This document shows positions 13,267-20,276 of a stretch of DNA of 24,253 nt, piece by piece (the first letter of the stretch is position 1; every line of letters starts with the position of its first letter). Made by a program: the position numbers and the translations under genes. Under the pieces are notes generated by a model. It worked only from the letters and a program-made list of their open reading frames with translations. It made no database searches and was not told where the DNA came from. The stretch is from an uncultured Oscillospiraceae bacterium (GTDB taxonomy: Bacteria > Bacillota > Clostridia > Oscillospirales > Oscillospiraceae), in contig CAJUEC010000039.1 of the NCBI GenBank assembly GCA_910585155.1, positions 1 through 24,253 of the forward strand, in the 5' to 3' direction.

Positions 13267-15084
13267 CTATACCAGCCCCAGCAGACGGGCCGCCGTGGCC
13301 GCGAGCAGGCACAGCCCCAGCCCCAGGGCGGTGGGCAGGGCCATGGCCACCGCCGTCCACTTCACGCTGCCCGTCTCCTTGTACACGGTCAGGCAGGTGG
13401 TGGAGCAGGGCCAGTGGAACAGGGAGAACAGCATGGTGCACACCGCCGTCAGCCAGGTCCAGCCCTGCTGGGTGAGCAGCCGGCCCAGCGCCGCCAGGTC
13501 GTCGAACTCCACCAGGCTCCCGGTGGCCAGGTACGCCATGAGCATCACCGGCAGCACGATCTCATTGGCGGGCCAGCCCAGAAGGAAGGCCATGAGGATC
13601 ACCCCGTCCAGCCCGAACCAGCGGGCGAAGGGGTCCAGAAAGCCGGTGCAGTGGGCCAGGAGGGAGGCGTCCCCCACGGTGAGGTTGGCCATCAGCCAGA
13701 TGACGGCCCCGGCGGGGGCGGCCACCGCCGCCGCCCGGGCCAGCACAAAGAGGGTCCGGTCCAGCACCGAGCGGACGATCACCTCCCCCACCCGGGGCCG
13801 GCGGAAGGGGGGCAGCTCCAGGGCAAAGGAGGAGGGCATCCCCTGGAGCACCGTGGCGGACAGCAGCCGGGAGCAGGCCAGCGTCCCCGCCACCCCCAGC
13901 AGCAGGGTGCCCAGCAGCAGGGCCGCCCCCTCCAGCGAGGCCAGCAGCCCCCCTTGACCGCCTACGAAGAAGATGGTGATGAGGGCGATGAGGGTGGGGA
14001 ACTTCCCGTTGCAGGGCACCAGGGAGGCGGTGAGGATGGCGATGAGCCGCTCCCGGGGGCTGTCGATGATCCGGCAGCCGGTGACGCCGCAGGCGTTGCA
14101 GCCCATTGACATGCACATGGTCAGGCACTGCTTGCCGCAGGCGCGGCACTTCTGGAAGGCGTGGTCCATCACAAAGGCCACCCGGGGCAGATAGCCCAGG
14201 TCCTCCAGCAGGGTGAACAGAGGGAAGAAAATCGCCATGGGGGGCAGCATCACCGCCGTCACCCAGGCGGTGACCCGGTACACCCCGTCCAGCAGCACCC
14301 CCCGCAGCCACGCCGGCGCCCCCGCCAGCCAGCCCTCCAGAACCTCCCCCAGCCGGGCGAACAGGGCGGTGAGCAGGGCGGAGGGGCCGTTGGCCCCCGC
14401 CACCGTCAGCCACACCACCAGCCCGAACAGCAGCAGCATCAGAGGGATCCCCGTGGCCTTGGAGGTAAGTAAACGGTCCAGCCGCCGCTGGCGGCGCAGG
14501 CGGTCCGCCCGCCGGCTGCGCACCGTCTGGGCGGCGTACCGCTCCGCCAGGGTGACCCGCTCCTGGGGCTCCCGGCGGGGGGCGGCGGGGGCGTCCCCCT
14601 GGACCAGACCGGCAATGGCCTCCTTCAGCTCCTCCAGCCCCTCCTGCCGTCCGGCGGCGGTGCCCACCACGGTTACCCCCAGCCGCTGGGACAGGGCGGG
14701 CAGGTCCACCTCAATGCCCGTCCGCCGGGCCTCATCCAGCAGGTTGACGCACACCAGCACCTTCCCGGTGAGCTCCATCACCTGGAGAACCAGGATCAGG
14801 TTGCGCTCCAGACAGGTGGCGTCGCACACCACCACCACCCCGTCCGCCTGGCCGCTCTCGATGTAGTCCCGGGCCACCGCCTCCTCCTGGGAGCGGGCAG
14901 CCAGGGAGTAGGTCCCCGGCAGGTCCACAACCTGGTACTCCCGCCCCTGGTAGGTGTACGCCCCACGGGCGGTGGCCACCGTTTTGCCAGCCCAGTTCCC
15001 GGTGTGCTGACGCAGCTTGGTCAGGGCGTTGAACAGGGTGGATTTGCCCACGTTGGGGTTGCCCGCCAGCGCCACCCGGCTCAT
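13267..15084 (-). CDS. feoB: Ferrous iron transporter FeoB, short Cys-rich variant
   Basis: The 605-aa protein carries the N-terminal G domain with G1 GNPNVGKST (8-16), G3 DLPG (54-57) and G4 NLLD (114-117), a helical linker and a polytopic transport domain with two Gate-type halves. It imports Fe2+ across the membrane in a GTP-dependent way. It is shorter than typical FeoB (about 650-770). The Gate motif usually read as GFGCNVPA is replaced by ‘MGCNACGVTGC’. Seven cysteines fall within residues 313-337 (C313, C316, C320, C324, C329, C332, C337). Such Cys-rich gates occur in a clostridial FeoB subgroup, as I recall. Its ATG overlaps the feoA stop by 4 nt, so the two are translationally coupled. 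Confidence 0.93.
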   Translation of the reverse strand: MSRVALAGNPNVGKSTLFNALTKLRQHTGNWAGKTVATARGAYTYQGREYQVVDLPGTYSLAARSQEEAVARDYIESGQADGVVVVCDATCLERNLILVLQVMELTGKVLVCVNLLDEARRTGIEVDLPALSQRLGVTVVGTAAGRQEGLEELKEAIAGLVQGDAPAAPRREPQERVTLAERYAAQTVRSRRADRLRRQRRLDRLLTSKATGIPLMLLLFGLVVWLTVAGANGPSALLTALFARLGEVLEGWLAGAPAWLRGVLLDGVYRVTAWVTAVMLPPMAIFFPLFTLLEDLGYLPRVAFVMDHAFQKCRACGKQCLTMCMSMGCNACGVTGCRIIDSPRERLIAILTASLVPCNGKFPTLIALITIFFVGGQGGLLASLEGAALLLGTLLLGVAGTLACSRLLSATVLQGMPSSFALELPPFRRPRVGEVIVRSVLDRTLFVLARAAAVAAPAGAVIWLMANLTVGDASLLAHCTGFLDPFARWFGLDGVILMAFLLGWPANEIVLPVMLMAYLATGSLVEFDDLAALGRLLTQQGWTWLTAVCTMLFSLFHWPCSTTCLTVYKETGSVKWTAVAMALPTALGLGLCLLAATAARLLGLV

Positions 15085-15350
15085 GTGGTCACCGCCTGGG
15101 CGGGCAGCTCCTGGGCCTGCCGCTCCAGAGATACCCCGTCGGCGTCCGCACGGCGCAGGGCGATGAGCGCCCCCCGGATCAGATAGGCGCAGGGGTCCCC
15201 CGCCGGGCTGCGCAGCACACAGGTCACCCGGGTGCCCCGCACAAGCCCCAGGTCGGTGAGCCGCTGGTCCATGGCCGGCCCCGCGCTCACCTGGGTTACA
15301 TAGGCGCTCTCCCCCTCCTGAAGGGCGGATAGGCGCAGTGCTTCATACAT
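15081..15350 (-). CDS. feoA: FeoA-type SH3-like ferrous iron transport protein
   Basis: The 89-aa protein matches the small FeoA family: ‘LRLSALQEGESAYVTQV’, then ‘MDQRLTDLGLVRGTRVTCV’ and ‘AYLIRGALIALRRADA’, the beta-barrel strands with the conserved R-L-x-D-L-G-L-x-x-G turn. FeoA is cytosolic and interacts with FeoB to support Fe2+ uptake. The start is set at 15350 (AAAGGAG upstream on the minus strand) because the frame beyond it encodes a basic, unconserved 16-residue extension. feoA precedes feoB with an ATGA overlap. I found no clear Fur box or minus-strand promoter; a 14-bp palindrome (15378-15391, CCGTCCGCGGACGG) lies in the leader and could be an operator or hairpin. Confidence 0.9.
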   Translation of the reverse strand: MYEALRLSALQEGESAYVTQVSAGPAMDQRLTDLGLVRGTRVTCVLRSPAGDPCAYLIRGALIALRRADADGVSLERQAQELPAQAVTT

Positions 15351-15455
15351 CTTCAGATCGCTCCTTTCCCGCGCGGGCCGTCCGCGGACGGTCCGCAAGC
15401 TATCCTATGGCGGGCCCCTATTTCAGGTGCCATCCCCCCCGGCTTGGACGCCCTC

Positions 15456-15491
15456 AGCCCCCCGGCCGGAGACGGCCTGGGGGGCTTTTTT
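15456..15491 (+). terminator. Plus-strand intrinsic terminator with no gene upstream
   Basis: AGCCCCCCGGCC (15456-15467) pairs with GGCC-T-GGGGGGCT (15474-15486) around a GGAGAC loop, with one bulged T, and a run of T follows. The upstream genes are on the minus strand, so the transcript it ends is not obvious. Confidence 0.75.
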
Positions 15492-15493
15492 CC

Positions 15494-15512
15494 TAGGGCT
15501 TGTTTGAAAAAT
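15494..15512 (+). repeat. Solo copy of the 18-bp end of the palindromic element
   Basis: TAGGGCTTGTTTGAAAAAT is identical to the left end of the palindromic element at 20054, and its 18-bp core is inverted at 20202-20219. No matching second end is found nearby, so it is either a remnant or one boundary of a larger block. Confidence 0.8.
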
Positions 15513-15603
15513 ATTTTTTTGCAACCCCTCCCCCTTGCACCGGAACGTGCAATCTTCGGGGGATGGACGGGGGGTGGTGAGAGAACGGGAAAGGAGTGCG
15601 GTT

Positions 15604-16209
15604 ATGTTTGTCCTCTACGCGGACAAAAACAGGCTGACTGTCCGGCAGAGAGAGCTGCTCACCAGCGGGTCGGCCGGCAGCTGCCGGGTGCGGTTCCAGT
15701 TCTCCCCCGAATGGGAGGGAATGGAGCGCACCGCGGTGTTCAAAACAGTGGGAAGGCCCGTCTGCGTCCGGCTGGACGCCGGCGGAGAGTGCCTCATCCC
15801 CTGGGAGGCGCTGGTCCGGCCAGGGCGGACGCTGCTGGCCGGCGCCTACGGCACCCGGGGGGAGAGCGTCACCCTGCCCACGGTGTGGGCGGGGCTGGGC
15901 GTGGTGCTGGAGGGGGCGGCCCCCGGCGAGGACGCACGCCCCCCTACCCCCGACCTGTGGCGGCAGGCGCTGGACGGACGCGGTGATGGGTTGTCCCTGG
16001 ACGGGGAGGAGCTGTCGCTGACGTCCGGAGAGCGGACGCTGGCCACCGTCCGGCTGGGGGCGGGAGACCACCGAAGACTGTCCGGCCTGGACGGGCCGGA
16101 CCAGCACCCCATCCAGGCCATCTGCGGCCTGGACCGGGAGCTGGCCAGACGGGTGGCCGCAGACGACGCCCTCTCCCCGGCGGACATCATCAGAATCATG
16201 GGGGAGTGA
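15604..16209 (+). CDS. Phage tail/baseplate-associated protein
   Basis: The 201-aa protein resembles the first member of tail-appendage cassettes in prophages of gut Firmicutes. An N-terminal beta-rich module (‘LTVRQRELLTSGSAGSC’, ‘VRFQFSPEWEGMERTAVF’, ‘ECLIPWEAL’) ends with ‘GAYGTRGESVTLPTVWAGLG’, and a short linker rich in Pro/Gly follows (‘PPTPDLWRQAL’). It recalls the N-terminal domains of BppU-like baseplate proteins, but this match is by eye only. It likely joins tail fibres to the baseplate. ATG 15604 follows AAGGAG with 7-nt spacing, and the next gene starts 4 nt after its stop. It is GC-rich like the host genes, so the cassette is either old or comes from a high-GC phage. Confidence 0.6.
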   Translation: MFVLYADKNRLTVRQRELLTSGSAGSCRVRFQFSPEWEGMERTAVFKTVGRPVCVRLDAGGECLIPWEALVRPGRTLLAGAYGTRGESVTLPTVWAGLGVVLEGAAPGEDARPPTPDLWRQALDGRGDGLSLDGEELSLTSGERTLATVRLGAGDHRRLSGLDGPDQHPIQAICGLDRELARRVAADDALSPADIIRIMGE

Positions 16210-16212
16210 CCA

Positions 16213-17025
16213 GTGGCAGAGAAATTTCTGAACGAGGCCGGCCTGGCCCTCTACGACCGGCGGATCCGGGAGCGGCTGGCCCAAAAAGCGGACGCCTCCG
16301 CTGTGCCCACCAGAGTGGGGCAGCTGGAGAACGACCGGGACTTTATCACCAGACAGGACGTGCCCGAGGGGGCGGCCGCCTCCTCCTCCACGCCCAAAAT
16401 GGACGGCGCGCCCGCCCCGGGGGCGGAGTCCGCCTTCGCCCGGGGGGACCATGTCCACCCCACCGACACCTCGCGCCTGGGCACCTCCGGAGACGGCTCC
16501 CAGGTCACCGTCAGCTTCAACCCGGCGGAGAGCCGGGGCGCTCCCCGCAGCGGGGAGACCCTGGCCGTTCTGCTGGGCAGGCTGGCCAAAAACTTCGCCG
16601 ACCTGGGGGCCATGGCCTACCGGGACGGCGTGGGCCGGGAGGAGCTGGACCAGGCCGTCCGGGCCTCCCTGGCCAGGGCGGACAGCGCGCTGCAGTCCTT
16701 CACCGAGCGCGACCCCACCGTGCCCGCCTGGGCCAAGCAGGCCGTCAAGCCCGCCTACACCGCGGCGGAGGTGGGGGCCATCCCCGCCGAGCAGGCGGAC
16801 AGCTTCGCCAGGAAATCCGACCTGACCAGCGTGTACCGCTACAAGGGCAGCGTGGCCACCCTGGCCGAGCTGCCCGCCCAGGACAACCAGGTGGGCGACG
16901 TGTACAACGTGGAGGCCACCGACATGAACTACGGCTGGACGGGAGAGGCCTGGGACCCCCTGGGCCAGAGCTTTGAGGTCCAGGCCATCAGCAGTCAGGA
17001 GATCGACGCCATTACCGGCGGGTGA
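16213..17025 (+). CDS. Phage tail fibre-like protein
   Basis: The 270-aa protein starts with GTG 16213 (GGGGAG upstream). Segments that recur in phage tail-fibre proteins are visible: ‘KMDGAPAPGAESAFARGDHV’ followed by HPTDTSR (residues about 60-90), ‘FTERDPTVPAWAKQ’ (about 175-190) and ‘YTAAEVGAIPAEQADSFARK’. The C-terminal part (‘YKGSVATLAELPAQDNQVGD’, then VYNVEATDMNYGWTG) is the small beta-domain often found near the tips of prophage tail proteins. It probably forms part of the receptor-binding fibre. It is the second of four closely spaced same-strand genes (4 nt, 10 nt and 3 nt gaps) and has no capsid, portal or lysis genes nearby. Confidence 0.7.
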   Translation: MAEKFLNEAGLALYDRRIRERLAQKADASAVPTRVGQLENDRDFITRQDVPEGAAASSSTPKMDGAPAPGAESAFARGDHVHPTDTSRLGTSGDGSQVTVSFNPAESRGAPRSGETLAVLLGRLAKNFADLGAMAYRDGVGREELDQAVRASLARADSALQSFTERDPTVPAWAKQAVKPAYTAAEVGAIPAEQADSFARKSDLTSVYRYKGSVATLAELPAQDNQVGDVYNVEATDMNYGWTGEAWDPLGQSFEVQAISSQEIDAITGG

Positions 17026-17035
17026 GGGGGAAGGC

Positions 17036-17248
17036 ATGAAATTTTTGGACAAGGACGGCCTGGCCTATCTCTGGCTGAGGCTGAAAAAAAGCCTGGCGGG
17101 CAAGCAGGACAGGCTGCACGGTCGGCCCGGCCAGGTGGTGGGCTTCAACGCCCAGGGACTGCCCGAGGGGCAGGACCCCGCCGCTGGCGGCGGACGGGCC
17201 GGAGGGGAGTCCAGCTTCCAACGGCTGCTGTCGGGGAGGTGGCCCTGA
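17036..17248 (+). CDS. Small tail-fibre accessory protein
   Basis: The 70-aa product begins ‘MKFLDKDGLAYLWLRLKKSL’ and continues AGKQDRL, a motif that recurs at the start of many prophage fibre proteins (‘FLDKTGLxxLWxxIK…KQDKL’). It then has ‘GQVVGFNAQGLPEG’, another fibre-type module, and stops soon after a Gly-rich linker. It looks like the N-terminal attachment part of a longer fibre, either a truncated remnant or a short linking component. The start ATG 17036 follows GAGGGGGAAGG. It lies between the fibre gene and the glycine-rich gene with very short gaps, consistent with translational coupling in one operon. Confidence 0.6.
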   Translation: MKFLDKDGLAYLWLRLKKSLAGKQDRLHGRPGQVVGFNAQGLPEGQDPAAGGGRAGGESSFQRLLSGRWP

Positions 17249-17251
17249 GCC

Positions 17252-18019
17252 ATGGGAATGGAGATTTTCACCACCAGCGGGGTGTTTTTCAGTGAGCAGT
17301 ACGGGCTGAAGGACGGCGACGTGCTCCAGATCCTGTGCGTGGGCGGCGGCGGAGGCGGCGGACGCGGAGGCTCCGGCGCCCCCGGAAGCGGCGGCAGGGG
17401 CGGCTCCGGCGGCGGCGCGGGGGGCGGCGGGGGCAGCGGGATGCTGGCCCTGGGCACCGTGGTCATCGACTGGGGCGAGAACGGCGGCATCGAGGTGAGC
17501 GTGGGCGAGGGGGGCGAGAGCGGCTGCGACGGCTGGGAGAGCTCCTTCAGCAACTACGTCGTCGCCGAGGGCGGCGGCGCGGGCCAGGACGGAGGGGACG
17601 GCGGCACCGCCGCCGGAGGCCGGGGCGGCGCGGGCGGCGCCGGGTACGGCAGCGGCGGGGACGGAGACGGCGGCACCGCCCCGGGAAGCGACTCCGCCGG
17701 GAAGAGCGGCGGGTGCTGCCCCGGCGGCGGCGCGGGGGGCTATGTGCTGGGCGCGCCCCTCTACTTCGGCCAGGGCGGCTCCAGCACCGTGCCCGCCTCC
17801 GGGTTCGGAGGAGGGCCGGGGACGGCGGGGACCGCCGGCTCCCCCGCCGGCCAGTACGGCGGCGACCGGGGGGGTTACCGAAAGGCCGGCGCGGGCTGGG
17901 GCTACGGCGCCGGCGGAGGCGGAGGCGCCGGGGGGGACGGCGGCAGCGGCTCCGGCGGCGGACAGCCCGGGGGCGAGGGCTCCCCCGGCAGGGACGGGGT
18001 GGTGATCGTCACCTGGTAG
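17252..18019 (+). CDS. Glycine-rich tail tip or adhesin-like protein
   Basis: The 255-aa protein opens with a short beta segment (‘EIFTTSGVFFSEQYGLKDGD’, then VLQILCVGG) and then becomes a long glycine-rich region with runs such as GGGGGGG and GGAGGGGGSG, broken by ‘VVIDWGENGGIEVSVGEGGE’, and ends ‘GRDGVVIVTW’. That C-terminal VVIVTW strand and the poly-Gly stretches are typical of glycine-rich tail-fibre tips, such as polyglycine-II receptor-binding domains in some phage adhesins (gp38-like). Host binding is the likely role by analogy. The assignment rests on composition and the two ends. It could also be a stand-alone surface protein, but no signal peptide is visible. A weak hairpin terminator follows (18040-18063). 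Confidence 0.65.
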   Translation: MGMEIFTTSGVFFSEQYGLKDGDVLQILCVGGGGGGGRGGSGAPGSGGRGGSGGGAGGGGGSGMLALGTVVIDWGENGGIEVSVGEGGESGCDGWESSFSNYVVAEGGGAGQDGGDGGTAAGGRGGAGGAGYGSGGDGDGGTAPGSDSAGKSGGCCPGGGAGGYVLGAPLYFGQGGSSTVPASGFGGGPGTAGTAGSPAGQYGGDRGGYRKAGAGWGYGAGGGGGAGGDGGSGSGGGQPGGEGSPGRDGVVIVTW

Positions 18020-18039
18020 CGGACCTGGCTGCCTTCCGG

Positions 18040-18063
18040 CCGCGCCATTTTTCGCGGTTTTTT
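18040..18063 (+). terminator. Likely terminator of the tail cassette
   Basis: CCGCG (18040-18044) pairs with CGCGG (18053-18057), then TTTTTT (18058-18063). The stem is short but the T-tract is good. Confidence 0.55.
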
Positions 18064-18075
18064 CCTCCCCAGCCC

Positions 18076-18103
18076 TTGACAGCCCGCGCCGCCGTGCTAT
18101 AAT
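18076..18103 (+). promoter_or_regulatory. Promoter of the MATE-MarR operon
   Basis: TTGACA (18076-18081), 16 nt, TATAAT (18098-18103). It is followed directly by the operator-like palindrome. Confidence 0.88.
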
Positions 18104-18105
18104 GG

Positions 18106-18134
18106 GTCTCAAATGAAACAGTCTCATTTGAAAC
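18106..18134. promoter_or_regulatory. Palindromic MarR-type operator
   Basis: A 29-bp near-palindrome centred on TCAAATGA-N7-TCATTTGA begins 3 nt after the -10 box and spans the transcription start. Only transitions break its symmetry. Its two halves are also near-direct repeats (TCTCAAATGAAAC and TCTCATTTGAAAC). A MarR protein is encoded as the second gene of this operon, so autorepression is the simplest reading. Confidence 0.75.
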
Positions 18135-18153
18135 GAACAGGAGGCCCAGCCCT

Positions 18154-19554
18154 ATGGCGGCAGCAGACCAGCAGCGACAGCTCCAGCGGGAGGACATGAT
18201 GCTCCAAGCCCCGCTGCCCCGGGTCATTATGAAAATGGCCCTGCCCTCTATTATCTCCTTCTTGATTACCTCTGTCTACAGCCTGGCCGACGCCTTCTTT
18301 GTCAGCGACCTGGGGGAGAGCGCCACGGCGGCCATCAGCGTCAACGCCTCCCTGGACCAGATCATCATGATGGCCGGGTCCATGCTGGCGGTGGGGGCGG
18401 CCAGCTACATCTCCCGGTTATTGGGGGCCAAGGACGCGGACAAGGCCAGCCAGGTGCTGTCCACCGCCTTCTTCATCGCCGCCGTGTTCGGCGCGGTGGT
18501 GATGGTGCTGGGGACCGCCTTCATGCACCCCATGGTGCGCCTGCTGGGCGCCACCGACACCTGCGAGCAGTACGCCGTGGAGTACGCCACCTATGTGCTG
18601 CTGGTGGCCCCCTTCATGGCCGCCAACTTCGTGATGAATCAGTGCCTGCGGGCGGAGGGCAGCGCCCTGCTGTCCATGTTCGGAATGGGCTTCGGCGGCA
18701 TCCTCAACTGCTTTCTGGACCCCATCTTCATCTTTGAGCTGAACATGGGGGTGGCCGGCGCCTCCCTGGCCACCGCCATCTCCAAGCTGGTCAGCTTCGC
18801 CATCCTGGTGTTCCCCTACGCGGCCCGGCGCAGCACCCTGCGCCTCTCCCCCCGCCGGATCCGCTTCCAGGCCGATATCCTGTTCCAGATCGTCAGCGTG
18901 GGCTCCTCCTCCATGTTCCGCTCCGGGCTGGCGGTGGTGTCCGCCATCGTGCTCAACAACATCGCCGGCGGGATCTCCGACGCGGTGCTGGCCGGCATCG
19001 GCGTGTCCACCAAGATCATGATGTTCCCCTTCAGCGTCATCCTGGGCTTCGGTACCGGCTTCCAGCCGGTGGCCGGCTTCAACTGGGGCGCCAGACGGTA
19101 CGACCGGGTGCGGGAGAGCTACCACTTCGCCTCCCGGGCCGCCATCGCCGGGGCGGTGGTGATGGGGGCGGCGCTGGCCCTGTTCGCCACCCCCGCCATC
19201 TCCCTGTTCGCCAAGGCCGACCAGGCCCAGGCCATGCGGGAGGTGGGGGCGCTGTGCATCCGTCTGCAGTGCCTCGCCCTGCCCATACACGGCTGGGTGG
19301 CGGTGGTGAACATGTTCTGCGCGGGCCTTGGCAACGCCAAGGGGGCGCTGCTGCTGTCCACCGCCCGCCAGGGCACCTGCTTTCTGCCCATCGTGTACCC
19401 CATGGCCTGGGCCTGGGGGGCCTACGGCGTGGCCAGCGTCCAGGCCGTGGCCGACTGCCTGACGCTGCTGCTGGCCCTGCCCCTGATCCGCCGGGTGAAG
19501 CGGCAGATTCAGGCGGCGGAGGACCTGGCCTCCAGGGGAGGCGGAGCGACATGA
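18154..19554 (+). CDS. MATE family exporter, MepA-like, in a MarR operon
   Basis: The 466-aa protein has twelve predicted helices and MATE signatures (‘MALPSIISFLITSVYSLADA’, ‘FGTGFQPVAGFNWGARRYDR’ and a proline-containing first helix). The layout recalls S. aureus MepA, a MATE exporter paired with the MarR repressor MepR; here the order is exporter then MarR. It likely exports toxic cationic compounds or a metabolite in response to the ligand of the MarR protein. ATG 18154 follows CAGGAGGCCC. It overlaps the MarR start by 4 nt (ATGA). The promoter has an operator immediately downstream of the -10 box. It is only distantly related to the other MATE gene at 8750. Confidence 0.9.
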   Translation: MAAADQQRQLQREDMMLQAPLPRVIMKMALPSIISFLITSVYSLADAFFVSDLGESATAAISVNASLDQIIMMAGSMLAVGAASYISRLLGAKDADKASQVLSTAFFIAAVFGAVVMVLGTAFMHPMVRLLGATDTCEQYAVEYATYVLLVAPFMAANFVMNQCLRAEGSALLSMFGMGFGGILNCFLDPIFIFELNMGVAGASLATAISKLVSFAILVFPYAARRSTLRLSPRRIRFQADILFQIVSVGSSSMFRSGLAVVSAIVLNNIAGGISDAVLAGIGVSTKIMMFPFSVILGFGTGFQPVAGFNWGARRYDRVRESYHFASRAAIAGAVVMGAALALFATPAISLFAKADQAQAMREVGALCIRLQCLALPIHGWVAVVNMFCAGLGNAKGALLLSTARQGTCFLPIVYPMAWAWGAYGVASVQAVADCLTLLLALPLIRRVKRQIQAAEDLASRGGGAT

Positions 19555-19994
19555 CCGACCCGGTGCTGTCCAGCCTGCTGCGCATCAACCAGCAGAGAAT
19601 GCGCCTGCTGCGCAGTCAGGCCCTGACCCCCAACGGCTATGTGGGCACCATGCACCTGATCGTCCTCTACACCGGCCGCAGGCCCGGCGCGCGCCAGGAG
19701 GACGTGGTCTGCTTCTACAACCTGGACAAGGCCAGCGTGGCCCGGGACGCCCGGCGGCTGGAGCAGCTGGGCCACCTGCGCCGGGAGCTGGACCCGGACA
19801 ACCGCCGGCAGTACCGGCTCTTCCTCACCGCCGAGGGGGAGGCCATGCTGGCCGTGCTGGAGCGGACCCACCAGGAATTCCAGCGCAGGCTGTCCGCCGG
19901 CATCTCCCAGGAGGATTGGCGGACGCTCACCGCGCTTCTGGCCCGGCTGGAGGAAAACAGCTGCCAGGACCCCGCCCCCTCCTCCCACCCCTGA
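19551..19994 (+). CDS. MarR family winged-helix repressor
   Basis: The 147-aa protein has the MarR layout: an N-terminal dimerisation helix, then a winged helix-turn-helix (about residues 45-100) with a recognition helix near ‘YNLDKASVARDARRLEQLGH’ and the wing ‘RRELDPDNRRQYRLFLTAEG’, including the conserved D-x-R-x(3)-Y/L-type wing. A C-terminal helix (‘EEDWRTLTALLARL’-like) completes the dimer. It presumably represses the MATE operon by binding the palindrome at 18106-18134; the ligand is unknown. It starts inside the stop of the MATE gene (ATGA), so both are made from one message. An intrinsic terminator follows at 20001-20030. Confidence 0.85.
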   Translation: MTDPVLSSLLRINQQRMRLLRSQALTPNGYVGTMHLIVLYTGRRPGARQEDVVCFYNLDKASVARDARRLEQLGHLRRELDPDNRRQYRLFLTAEGEAMLAVLERTHQEFQRRLSAGISQEDWRTLTALLARLEENSCQDPAPSSHP

Positions 19995-20000
19995 GCCCCC

Positions 20001-20030
20001 CGCCCCGGACCGCCCCCGGGGCGTTTTTTT
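20001..20030 (+). terminator. Intrinsic terminator of the MATE-MarR operon
   Basis: CGCCCCGG (20001-20008), 7-nt loop, CCGGGGCG (20016-20023), then TTTTTTT. Confidence 0.9.
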
Positions 20031-20053
20031 GCCCTCCGGCCCCATTTTGGGGC

Positions 20054-20219
20054 TAGGGCTTGTTTGAAAAATGTCAACATGCCCAATCGACGGGTCTTTT
20101 TCCAGCATACGGCGTTGATTTGACTTGAAATACACAAAGTATTTCTGCGTCAAATCGCCTTGCCTGACGAAAAAATCCCTCGCCGCTGGGCACATTGCCA
20201 TTTTTTCAAACAAGCCCTA
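20054..20219 (-). repeat. 166-bp palindromic element A (MITE-like, structured)
   Basis: Its ends are the inverted 18-bp repeat TAGGGCTTGTTTGAAAAA (20054-20071, inverted at 20202-20219), starting and ending with TA. The interior is also an imperfect palindrome. Near its centre an 8-bp stem (20117-20124 with 20149-20156, GATTTGAC/GTCAAATC) encloses a 24-nt apical motif (20125-20148) containing GAAATAC-ACAAA-GTATTTC. Read on the minus strand, the apical motif matches element B at 23 of 24 positions, as do the flanks GGCAAGGC and AACGC. It lies just after the MATE-MarR terminator. Confidence 0.85.
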
Positions 20220-20237
20220 CCATTGTCTTGGGGAATC

Positions 20238-20246
20238 TGGTATAAT
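20238..20246 (+). promoter_or_regulatory. Extended -10 promoter candidate between the two elements
   Basis: TGGTATAAT (20238-20246) is an extended -10 motif. No good -35 box lies at the proper distance; that position is at the edge of element A. It is the only evident promoter for the SWIM-HEAT-MoxR operon, which would give that message a leader containing element B. Confidence 0.5.
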
Positions 20247-20276
20247 GTTCCGCAGCAGCTTCTCATTATCCAGCTC

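Noticed and set aside
17335..18102. Long plus-strand frame in another phase rich in arginine over the glycine-rich gene
   Set aside because: Arginine-rich translation of a GGC/CGG-rich sequence in the wrong phase. The glycine-rich frame has the start, ribosome site and family-like ends.
15494..20219. A complete prophage
   Set aside because: Only tail-fibre type genes are present; terminase, portal, capsid, tape measure, lysis and integrase genes are all missing, and the rest is an efflux operon.
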